Positions 26,989 through 34,578 of a stretch of 64,000 nucleotides of DNA are shown here, in pieces; position 1 is the stretch's first letter; each line of letters starts with the position of its first letter. The notes beneath the pieces were generated by a model. That model was not told the DNA's origin, searched no databases, and saw nothing but the letters and a program-made list of their open reading frames with translations. This DNA comes from Reichenbachiella agariperforans. Lineage in GTDB: Bacteria; Bacteroidota; Bacteroidia; Cytophagales; Cyclobacteriaceae. The stretch is taken from NCBI RefSeq assembly GCF_900142205.1, contig NZ_FRAA01000003.1:124001-188000 (forward strand), written 5' to 3'. The position numbers and the translations under genes were made by a program.

Positions 26989-28194
26989 CTATTTCTTGCT
27001 CAGACGAAGCATCAATACATCTCTGCCTGGCAATGAAGCCTTCAGTGCTTTCTTGGTATTGCCTGCTTTCTTGTGTGTCCAGACGTTGTAGATGTCATAG
27101 CGAGACTGTGCAAAATCAGTCGTGTGTCCAAAATCAGGGTCTACAAGTTTGTTGGTCGCCCAGTCAAACGTGATGTCCATCGCTTCTTCGGTTCTGTTGA
27201 GGAAACAAATCGCTACGTCACCACCGGCGAGTGGCTTGACCCATACTTCGTAATCCTCCTCATCGATATGCTTGTAGCCCTGTACACCGAGCGTGTCTTG
27301 ATCGATCGCGATCACATCCTTGTTGGTCAGGATCTCCAGAGTCTCTGGTGACATATTTCGGATGTCATTGCCGGCAATCAGCGGAGCAGCCTGCATTGCC
27401 CAAAGCGCAAAGTGTGCTCTATCCTCGTTGACAGTCATGCCATTGCCAACCTCCATCATGTCTGGATCGTTCCAGTGACCAGGCCCTGCAGCGCTACGGA
27501 TACCCGGGTGCATGTCGATAATCTGCAGCACGCCCCACGACGACCAAGTCCCGTGATCTTCTTCACAGTCAAAACAATTGTAGATGTCACCCGTCGTCCT
27601 CCAGAGGTGACCGATAGGCTCGGCCCAATCCCACGGATCGTTGTCTCCCCACTCGCAGATGCTGAGTACAATCGGGCGACCTGCCTCATAGAGCGCGTCA
27701 CGCATCGTCAAATAGGCTCCTTCTGCTTTGAGACCTTCGGTATTGCACCAGTCGTATTTGAGGTAGTCTACTCCCCAGCTCGCATAGGTCATCGCATCTT
27801 GGTACTCTCTACCCCGACTCCCCGGTCGACCTCCACACGTTTGCCATCCCGCATCAGAATAGATGCCAAATTTCAAGCCTTTGGAATGCACATAATCTGC
27901 CAAAGCCTTGATCCCAGAAGGAAAACGCGCTGGGTCTGCTTGGATAAACCCTAAACTGTCTCGCTCTCCATGCCAACAGTCATCTATCACGATGTATTCG
28001 TATCCTGCATCCTTCATACCCGAAGACACCATGGCGTCTGCCGTTTCTTTGATCAAATCTTCGGTCACATCACAGGCGAATTTATTCCAGCTGTTCCATC
28101 CCATCGGAGGAGTGTCTGCTAGTCCTTCGAACTTTTGTGCTTTTGCACCTAGTGCAAAAACAGTGATCATTGCTACTATGAGTATCTTTTTCAT
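26989..28194 (-). CDS. GH27 alpha-galactosidase
   Basis: The ATG at 28194 gives a clean signal peptide (MKKILIVAMITVFALGAKAQ). The 401-residue protein carries the GH27 hallmarks TPPMGWNSWNKFACDV, IVIDDCWHGERD, FGIYSDAGWQTCGG, YLKYDWCN (nucleophile Asp148) and WRTTGDIYN (acid/base Asp203), followed by a C-terminal beta domain. It removes alpha-1,6-galactose side chains from galactomannan oligosaccharides, probably in the periplasm. It follows the esterase gene by 76 nt and ends at a strong terminator, so it is the last gene of the enzyme operon that begins with GH26. A longer in-frame start exists but lacks a signal peptide. Confidence 0.92.
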   Translation of the reverse strand: MKKILIVAMITVFALGAKAQKFEGLADTPPMGWNSWNKFACDVTEDLIKETADAMVSSGMKDAGYEYIVIDDCWHGERDSLGFIQADPARFPSGIKALADYVHSKGLKFGIYSDAGWQTCGGRPGSRGREYQDAMTYASWGVDYLKYDWCNTEGLKAEGAYLTMRDALYEAGRPIVLSICEWGDNDPWDWAEPIGHLWRTTGDIYNCFDCEEDHGTWSSWGVLQIIDMHPGIRSAAGPGHWNDPDMMEVGNGMTVNEDRAHFALWAMQAAPLIAGNDIRNMSPETLEILTNKDVIAIDQDTLGVQGYKHIDEEDYEVWVKPLAGGDVAICFLNRTEEAMDITFDWATNKLVDPDFGHTTDFAQSRYDIYNVWTHKKAGNTKKALKASLPGRDVLMLRLSKK

Positions 28195-28270
28195 GCTATT
28201 CGTTTTGTTTGAACTGTCCTCTTCCTCTCTGCGCTCCCAAAATGGAAGGAAAGACGAGCGGTCTATTTGA

Positions 28271-30178
28271 TCAATATTGTCTCTCCCAGTCGTCGGTGCG
28301 AAAAGGCACCGCTGGCAATTCTTCTTCGTTGTACAGGCTAGTCGCGGGATTGTCTGCCCAAGCATAGCGTACCGCTACTGGCACGGCCACTTCCGACGCA
28401 GACAAGACCACTTGGTCGCCTACTATTTTGGCATCCGCCCAATAGAACTTCTGATCTTCTCCTGCAATCGCAAACCCCAGTACTTTGTCCTCACTAGACT
28501 TCAGTCCCGTACCGATATTGTCAAAGGTCACCGTCACAGCATTGCCTTCCACTTGATGACTCTTGTACATCGGGCCTGCATAGACCACATCATCCCCGTA
28601 GGACACCTTTTTGGCACTCAGCCAAAGTCTCTGCCCTACATCCAGCTTGTTGCGGGGATGGATATCGTCCGCATCCCCTATATCGATCGTCACTGCCATA
28701 CCCGTCTTTGGGAGACTCAAAGTCTCAGTCTGCGCATCTCTCAATCTCGCCCAGTCACTATCGCTTGGCTCGTCTTTTCTGGCCATGAAATTCGCCAACT
28801 GTACATACTGAAAGGCCAGATCATCCCCCCATAGCTTTCTCCAGTCCTTGATCACATTGGCAAACAAGTCACGGTAGTATTGTGGTTTGTCGGCATTGGA
28901 CTCTCCTTGATACCAGATCACTCCTCGCGCCGTGTATCCACCGATCGGCGCGATCTTGGCATTGTAGAGGAAGGACGGCAATTGATACATCTTGATCGAC
29001 TCTGGGATCTTCGACTCCACGTCATTAGAGTATTTCCATGCTCCTTCGAGTGACTGTTGTTGTCCATTGACTTCTAGCCACATCTCGCCTGCACGACCGA
29101 AGTACACGTTGTTGTCCCACGAGTTGGCTACACGGTATGTGATGACGTTTTTCCCCTCTTGTACGAGTTCTTTCGGAATCTCCAGCGGCTCTATGCCATC
29201 GCTCCATACTTTGGCCCAGATCAGCTCCCCATTGAAGAAGACAAAAGCTTCCTGCACGACATTGTTGATGTAGAGTTTCAGATCTTCTACACTATCTGGG
29301 GACAACTGCACTTCCTTTCTTAGCCAAGCCAAATCGGTCATTTTTGCATTGCTGGGAAGCTCGTAGGTGGTCCAACTGCTGTCGTCATACTCGACCTGCT
29401 GTGCCCCGCTGGCGATGGCTCCATCTTTGTCTCGCATCAACTCCCACTTTCGTGCTTCTTTGGCTTGGTTTTTCTCCGTAAACTCCTCCCAACTGATCTC
29501 GGGATTGATGATCTTCTCTGCTGCTGCTTCGTATCCTGGGGTCTCGGTCAGCGTCTCGACAGAAGCCCATGCTTCGGCAGGTGTGCCCCCCCAGTGGCTC
29601 TCGATCACTCCTACAGGTACATTTTTTTCTCGATGGTTTTGCTTCGCAAAAAACCATGCTACAGCCGAAAAGCTCGGGGTATTTTTGGGTCCCGCCAAGA
29701 GCCATTCTCCTGCGCTGATATCTTTTTGTGGGCTTGTCGCAAATTCGTTGGGCACCTGAAAAAACCTGATCTCTGGATAGTCACTGTCTTTGACTTCCTC
29801 TTCCCAGTTGTCCACCTCCCATTGCATCTGCCACTCCATGTTGGACTGTCCTCCTGCGATCCAGACATCACCGATCAAAATATCGGTATAAGTGATCGTC
29901 GTATCTGCGGCTACCGTCAGCGTATAGGGACCTCCTGCTGTTTTGCCGTCGAGGTATGCTTCGAAGTAGCCTGTATCATCGGCTTTGGTTTTGACTTTCT
30001 GGTCGTCAAACTGCAACTTGATTTTTTGTTTGGGACTGGCCCAACCCCAGATTTTGGTGGGCTGGTTGCGTTGGAACACCATGTGGTCCGCAAACAATCT
30101 AGGTAAGGTAAGATCCGCCGCATAAGATTGCATCACCAGCAACATCGGTAGGATGAATAATAGTCTTCTCAGTTTCAT
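28271..30178 (-). CDS. SASA-family carbohydrate acetylesterase
   Basis: This 635-residue protein has a signal peptide ending at about residue 21. The SGNH/SASA fold is shown by IAGGQSNMEW (nucleophile Ser112), GVIWYQGESNADKPQYY and DIGDADDIHPRNK with the catalytic Asp-His pair. Between about 240 and 390 an inserted jelly-roll-like segment (EYDDSSWTTYELP, then VFFNGELIW) is usual in long members annotated sialate O-acetylesterase. In a mannan locus the likely job is removing acetyl groups from acetylated galactoglucomannan; that substrate is inferred. It lies between the symporter gene and GH27 in one direction of transcription. Confidence 0.85.
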   Translation of the reverse strand: MKLRRLLFILPMLLVMQSYAADLTLPRLFADHMVFQRNQPTKIWGWASPKQKIKLQFDDQKVKTKADDTGYFEAYLDGKTAGGPYTLTVAADTTITYTDILIGDVWIAGGQSNMEWQMQWEVDNWEEEVKDSDYPEIRFFQVPNEFATSPQKDISAGEWLLAGPKNTPSFSAVAWFFAKQNHREKNVPVGVIESHWGGTPAEAWASVETLTETPGYEAAAEKIINPEISWEEFTEKNQAKEARKWELMRDKDGAIASGAQQVEYDDSSWTTYELPSNAKMTDLAWLRKEVQLSPDSVEDLKLYINNVVQEAFVFFNGELIWAKVWSDGIEPLEIPKELVQEGKNVITYRVANSWDNNVYFGRAGEMWLEVNGQQQSLEGAWKYSNDVESKIPESIKMYQLPSFLYNAKIAPIGGYTARGVIWYQGESNADKPQYYRDLFANVIKDWRKLWGDDLAFQYVQLANFMARKDEPSDSDWARLRDAQTETLSLPKTGMAVTIDIGDADDIHPRNKLDVGQRLWLSAKKVSYGDDVVYAGPMYKSHQVEGNAVTVTFDNIGTGLKSSEDKVLGFAIAGEDQKFYWADAKIVGDQVVLSASEVAVPVAVRYAWADNPATSLYNEEELPAVPFRTDDWERQY

Positions 30179-30298
30179 AATTTATATGCCTTAATTTCTA
30201 ACAACTGCAATATGAAGGAGTCTGAATTGATTTGGAATCCCTATGGTTTTTCCTTACCCTAAATCCATTCATTTCTTACCCCAATTTTTAGTTTCTCA

Positions 30299-31696
30299 TC
30301 ACTCTTCCGTGGCATTCCTGTTCAACTCCGCATTGACCTTTTCCATGAATTTTTCATCCAATTTGTAATACTGAATCGCTAAAAAGGATACAAAAGCTCC
30401 TGCTGCCGCAAACACACTAAACATGAGTCGAATACCCAACAAAGACAGCTCGGTTTGCTCTTGATTCGCCTCGAAACCGTAAGCTGCCAATATCCATCCG
30501 GACAAGGCACCACCCAACGTCCAGCCAAACTTCTGCGACATGGACGAAGAAGAAAACACCAGGCCTGTCGCTCTACGTCCAGTCTTCCACTCTGAATAAT
30601 CCGCGATATCGGCGTACATCGACCAACCGAGCGGCATCACCAATCCTGCACTGATCCCAATGAAGACATTGAGTCCAAAAATCACGACTATCTGAGACGG
30701 CTCTAAGAAGAAAAACAACATACTCAAGAAGGCCGACACCAAAGCAGCATAACCGAAGGTCTTCTTTTTGCCCAGTCGGGCAGAAATGGGCTTGGCCAAC
30801 ACTACTCCGATGATATTGGACCCGAGCCAAAGCGTCATGTATACCGAGGACAACACAGCTGTCGTCAGCTGGTAAGTCGTCCCAAATAGACTAAGCGTTT
30901 GGTCTTGGACGTAGTACTTGAAGTAAAACAAAATCGAACCGTCTCGCAGCGACATAAATATCAAGATGCAAATATTGGCCGCCAGCATGATGAACCAAGG
31001 CTTGTTCTTTGCCAAATCTTTGAGGTCATTTTTGAGCGATCCCTGCTGCTCCTTGGTCGGAATCAGTCGCTCCTTGGTGCCCAAAAAGGTGAGTCCAAAC
31101 AAGATCGCCGCGACTACCGCATAGAGTGCGATCGTCGTTTGATAACCCTGAGCCTGTGTCGTACCCTCGCTGAAGTAGGCTACCAGTACGGTCGCAGTAG
31201 AGGTCACCAGCATCCCCCCAGAATAAGCACCAATGAACCGCCATGACGCCAAAGCAGTCCGCTCGTTGCTGTCGCTACTGATCACCGCCAGCAACGAACC
31301 ATATGGGACATTGACAACCGTGTAGGCCATCATCATCAGCGTATAAGTCACGTAGGCATAGATCAACTTGCCCGTACTGTCCAAGTCAGGCGTAGTGAAA
31401 GTCAACACCCCCACGATCCCAAAAGGAATCGCTCCAAAGAGCAAAAAGGGTCTGAACTTGCCCCAGCGGGTCTGCGTGCGGTCCGAGATGATCCCCATCA
31501 ATGGGTCATTGGCGGCATCCCAGACGCGCGTCACCAAAAACATGGTCCCCACCGCTGCTGCAGATATCCCAAAGATATCGGTGTAGAAAAACAGCAAAAA
31601 CATCGAAAATAGCTTCCAAAACATAGAAGACGCAAAATCCCCCAAGCCATAGGCCATCTTTTCTCTCAACCCAACCTTCATACTGGTGTCTTTCAT
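30299..31696 (-). CDS. GPH-family sugar:cation symporter
   Basis: This 465-residue inner-membrane protein has about 12 transmembrane helices. The N-terminal GLREKMAYGLGDFASSMFW and RVWDAANDPLMGIISDRT are typical of glycoside-pentoside-hexuronide:cation symporters (MelB/YicJ group). It would import mannosyl disaccharides or short mannooligosaccharides from the periplasm. The start lies only 5 nt after the GH130 gene end, so the phosphorylase and importer are cotranscribed, the same pairing known from Bacteroides mannan operons. A 120-nt gap separates it from the esterase gene. Confidence 0.9.
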   Translation of the reverse strand: MKDTSMKVGLREKMAYGLGDFASSMFWKLFSMFLLFFYTDIFGISAAAVGTMFLVTRVWDAANDPLMGIISDRTQTRWGKFRPFLLFGAIPFGIVGVLTFTTPDLDSTGKLIYAYVTYTLMMMAYTVVNVPYGSLLAVISSDSNERTALASWRFIGAYSGGMLVTSTATVLVAYFSEGTTQAQGYQTTIALYAVVAAILFGLTFLGTKERLIPTKEQQGSLKNDLKDLAKNKPWFIMLAANICILIFMSLRDGSILFYFKYYVQDQTLSLFGTTYQLTTAVLSSVYMTLWLGSNIIGVVLAKPISARLGKKKTFGYAALVSAFLSMLFFFLEPSQIVVIFGLNVFIGISAGLVMPLGWSMYADIADYSEWKTGRRATGLVFSSSSMSQKFGWTLGGALSGWILAAYGFEANQEQTELSLLGIRLMFSVFAAAGAFVSFLAIQYYKLDEKFMEKVNAELNRNATEE

Positions 31697-31701
31697 ATGG
31701 C

Positions 31702-32895
31702 TTACTTTAATCCTATTGACTTCAAATAAGCCAAATTGCTATCTATGAGTTTGTTTCTCGTCGCTACACTCGCATAGGATCGGTATCCGTCCTCTGGTGT
31801 GTGCTTGCAGTAGTCCACTAGCTGCGCGACCGATGAGGTCGCTACATGCATCCGTGTATCCGAAGACGCGTAGTAGATCAATATCTCACCATTGTCTTTT
31901 TTGATCCATCCGTTGGTGAAGAGTACGTTGGACACATCGCCCACCCGCTCCTCGTCGATTGGCCCCATGAAGTGTCCTCCCGGTCTGTGGATCACCTCCG
32001 ACGGGTCGTCCAGTGAGGTCATAAACATGTACAGTACATAACGCAAACCCGCAGCGGTATTTCGTACACCGTGCGCGAGATGCAGCCAGCCTTCTTCTGT
32101 TTTGATCGGTGCTGGCCCTTGCCCATTTTTTACTTCTTTGATCGTATGATAGACCTTCGGATCGATGATCTTCTCAGCACCCGTCTTGGCATTGTCCATG
32201 CTCTCGATGAGGCACCAGCCGATTCCTCCGCCCTTGCCTGCCTCGATGAATCCATCTTGTGGACGCGTATAGAGGGCGTACTTCCCCTCGATGAATTCGG
32301 GGTGCAGTACCACATTTCTTTGTTGATTCTTGCCAGAATCCAAGTCAGCCAATCGCTCCCAAGTCACCAAGTCTTTGGTACGAGCGATTCCACACTTGGC
32401 ATCTGCGGCAGACTGATCTGCATCGGATGCAGAGGGGTCTCTCCGCTCCGTACAAAACAGCCCGTAAATCCACCCATCCTCGTGACGAGTGAGTCGCATA
32501 TCGTAGACATTGGTGTCTGGCTCATGAGTCTCAGGCAAAGTGATGGGGTGATCCCAAAATCGAAAATTATCGATCCCATTTTGACTCTCTGCGATCGCAA
32601 AAAATGACTTGCGATCGTCTCCCTCTACCCGCACGGCCAAGCAAATTTTCCCGTCAAAGACGATAGCCCCCGAGTTGAAAGCCACATTGACTCCCAGTCG
32701 CTCCATGAGTAGGGGATTGGTCTCTGGATTCAAATCATAGCGCCAAAACACAGGCGTATGCTTGGCAGTTATGATCGGGTTTTGGTAGCGCTGTATCACT
32801 CCATTGAATTCCTCTTTTGGAGTATTGGCTGTAGCCAAAAATGCTTCGTGATCGGCAATCAGTTGTTTGACTGCTGCTATATGTTCTTTGCTCAT
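31702..32895 (-). CDS. GH130 beta-mannosyl-glucose phosphorylase-like enzyme
   Basis: This 397-residue cytosolic protein has no signal peptide. It shows the five-bladed propeller family features of GH130: NVAFNSGAIVFDGKICLAVR, DTNVYDMRLT (proton donor Asp132), TRPQDGFIEAGKGGGIG and a terminal YYASSDTRMHVATSS. Length and motifs fit the GH130_1 4-O-beta-mannosylglucose phosphorylases, which convert Man-Glc and phosphate to mannose 1-phosphate and glucose. Subfamily 2 (mannooligosaccharide phosphorylase) is the alternative. It precedes the symporter gene directly, so imported disaccharide would be split phosphorolytically, saving ATP. No 2-epimerase gene is found beside it. Confidence 0.9.
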   Translation of the reverse strand: MSKEHIAAVKQLIADHEAFLATANTPKEEFNGVIQRYQNPIITAKHTPVFWRYDLNPETNPLLMERLGVNVAFNSGAIVFDGKICLAVRVEGDDRKSFFAIAESQNGIDNFRFWDHPITLPETHEPDTNVYDMRLTRHEDGWIYGLFCTERRDPSASDADQSAADAKCGIARTKDLVTWERLADLDSGKNQQRNVVLHPEFIEGKYALYTRPQDGFIEAGKGGGIGWCLIESMDNAKTGAEKIIDPKVYHTIKEVKNGQGPAPIKTEEGWLHLAHGVRNTAAGLRYVLYMFMTSLDDPSEVIHRPGGHFMGPIDEERVGDVSNVLFTNGWIKKDNGEILIYYASSDTRMHVATSSVAQLVDYCKHTPEDGYRSYASVATRNKLIDSNLAYLKSIGLK

Positions 32896-33130
32896 CTGTT
32901 TTCTTTCTTTCCTCCCCCGTCCCCTCGACGAGGGAATAACGGTAGAGACCTCCTTAATTTCGTATCATTATCCGAATGATCAGGTACACTCCTTTTAGTA
33001 AGAATAACAGCCCCCCCTCGAAGGGTTACTCCTCAATCAATCTACCATTGATCGATTCCATTCTGAATTCTATTAACAAAACCCTTGGAGGGATTCAGCC
33101 ACTTAATGAGCGTATTCTGTTCGTATTCAG
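32896..33130. other. Intergenic region with three CCCT-N-AGGG mini-palindromes
   Basis: The 235-nt gap between GH26 and GH130 genes holds CCCTCG-a-CGAGGG (32922-32934), CCCT-cga-AGGG (33015-33025) and CCCT-tgg-AGGG (33082-33092). None has a T-run on either side. They could be weak hairpins that adjust expression between the two genes or remnants of a dispersed repeat. No ORF is credible here. Confidence 0.4.
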
Positions 33131-34276
33131 CTATTTTCTATACATTCCATTCAAATCATCTTCCATCAATACAGCATCGTCTGCACAAAACTTCTTGAAC
33201 CCATCTACTGAGGCATGTCCTGGGTAGGGTGCGTAGTGATGTTTTTCGTTGGCATTTCTCCATACCAACACATAGGACATTTTGATCTTGTCCGAAGACT
33301 TGATCGGACTGAGGATATGCGCATCGAACCAATCAGGATTGGTGATCGACTCTAACCCTGTCTCTGTGATGGCTGTCGCCTTGCCCTTGTCATCTGCCAG
33401 GCGCGTGACAAGTTCGAGTATTTCTACAAACACAGCTTTTTGTTCATCTAGACTGAGCTTGTTGGCATCACGGCCGACGTTCCAGTAGTCATCGATACCG
33501 AGCATATCTACATAGTCATCGCCCGGATAGCCGTATAGGTAACCCGCTTCGAGATTGGTCGTCCCCATGCGACTCGCATCGGGAGAGAAAGCATAGATCA
33601 GGTTGTGCAATTTCTTTTCATCGCGGAGATAGTCTACCGTAAACTTCCATATAGCGATGTACTCTTCTTCGGTACAGAGGCCTTTCCCCCACCAAAACCA
33701 ATCGCCATTGTGCTCATGAAAAGGTCTGAAGATCATCGGCACCATCGTCTTGCCTACTTTGACAGACTGAATGAAGTCCGCAAGTTCGTCGAGCTGCTGC
33801 ACATATCGCTCGTGTGCTGAGCCTCCGGGCAGAATATGCTTGACTGCTGGAGTCAAATCCCACGAGTTGCCTCCCGTAGCGAAGTTGTCCCAGTGCAGGG
33901 AAATCGTGTTGATGCCTCCACGAGTATAGATGCTCTTCATCCACTCCCGCATGTCATCTATGGATATGCCATCCAAACTTTTGCCTGTCTTGATGCGTCC
34001 GAGATCCCAACCGTGCACAGCGGGAAACGAACCGACGATATCTTTGACGTCAGACTTCCCTTCGATCTTTTCCCAACCGACTCCATAGGCCATGTCGTCT
34101 TGGTGTCCAAACATGATCTGACCGTCGGCAATCTTGATCAGATTGTTGAAGAGATTTTTGGTTTCTTTGGTCGCTTTATGATCGAGAAGATCGTACTGTG
34201 CCCAAGCAGGCATGACTGCTAGCATGGAAGCTAGTATGAGTACAGAAGCGAAAATTTTCAATGTATGCTTTTCCAT
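33131..34276 (-). CDS. GH26 beta-mannanase / mannobiohydrolase-like
   Basis: This 381-residue protein has a signal peptide ending at PAWAQ (about 27) and a single GH26 domain. The acid/base Glu188 is in RPFHEHNGDWFWWG and the nucleophile Glu305 in AITETGLES. It has no carbohydrate-binding module, lipobox or sorting tail, so it is probably periplasmic. Related Bacteroides GH26 enzymes encoded beside GH130 release mannobiose from chain ends; whether this one is endo- or exo-acting cannot be read from the sequence. It is the first gene of the enzyme operon, behind a 302-nt upstream region with several inverted repeats. Confidence 0.9.
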   Translation of the reverse strand: MEKHTLKIFASVLILASMLAVMPAWAQYDLLDHKATKETKNLFNNLIKIADGQIMFGHQDDMAYGVGWEKIEGKSDVKDIVGSFPAVHGWDLGRIKTGKSLDGISIDDMREWMKSIYTRGGINTISLHWDNFATGGNSWDLTPAVKHILPGGSAHERYVQQLDELADFIQSVKVGKTMVPMIFRPFHEHNGDWFWWGKGLCTEEEYIAIWKFTVDYLRDEKKLHNLIYAFSPDASRMGTTNLEAGYLYGYPGDDYVDMLGIDDYWNVGRDANKLSLDEQKAVFVEILELVTRLADDKGKATAITETGLESITNPDWFDAHILSPIKSSDKIKMSYVLVWRNANEKHHYAPYPGHASVDGFKKFCADDAVLMEDDLNGMYRK

Positions 34277-34451
34277 TCTTGGTTGTTATTTCTTAAATGA
34301 TATCCGGACTTCATATTTATTCCAAAATGAAGTTCCTTGACGTGCTTACTTTTAATTTATCTCACAAATATCTCGTGAATAGAGTCCTCACAGGAGGGTG
34401 TGATTTCACAGAAATGGGTGTCTTATTATCTTCCTTGATACTTTACAAACT

Positions 34452-34482
34452 ATGTAACAAGACCTCACTACAATTGTTACAT
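34452..34482. promoter_or_regulatory. Candidate mannan-locus operator (inverted repeat), copy 1
   Basis: ATGTAACAA-N13-TTGTTACAT is a perfect 9-bp inverted repeat about 176 nt upstream of the GH26 start. A closely similar sequence (same ATGTAACA, same internal CACTAC, same TGTTAC, one base longer) lies at 43361-43390 upstream of susC. A second hairpin, TTGACCT-atgtt-AGGTCAA, follows at 34482-34500. The pair may be binding sites of the hybrid regulator. Confidence 0.4.
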
Positions 34483-34505
34483 TGACCTATGTTAGGTCAA
34501 GAAAA

Positions 34506-34538
34506 AAATAGCCAGACACCAATGGTGCCTGGCTATTT
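34506..34538 (-). terminator. Rho-independent terminator of the SusCD-TIG operon
   Basis: AAATAGCCAG-a-CACC / GGTG-c-CTGGCTATTT forms a stem of 14 pairs with one mismatch and a 3-nt loop. On the minus strand it is followed by a T-run and lies 41 nt beyond the stop of the six-TIG lipoprotein gene. It separates the surface-transport operon from the enzyme operon. Confidence 0.85.
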
Positions 34539-34578
34539 CCACTCTAAATTTTATGTATGCTTTATAAAATTCACTCTT

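Noticed and set aside
28195-28365. Upstream start for the GH27 gene
   Set aside because: It adds 57 residues without a signal peptide and would overlap the end of the acetylesterase gene.
29465-30106. Plus-strand frame of 213 codons opposite the acetylesterase gene
   Set aside because: The G+C-rich sequence opens several antisense frames here, and the composition is unlike a real protein.
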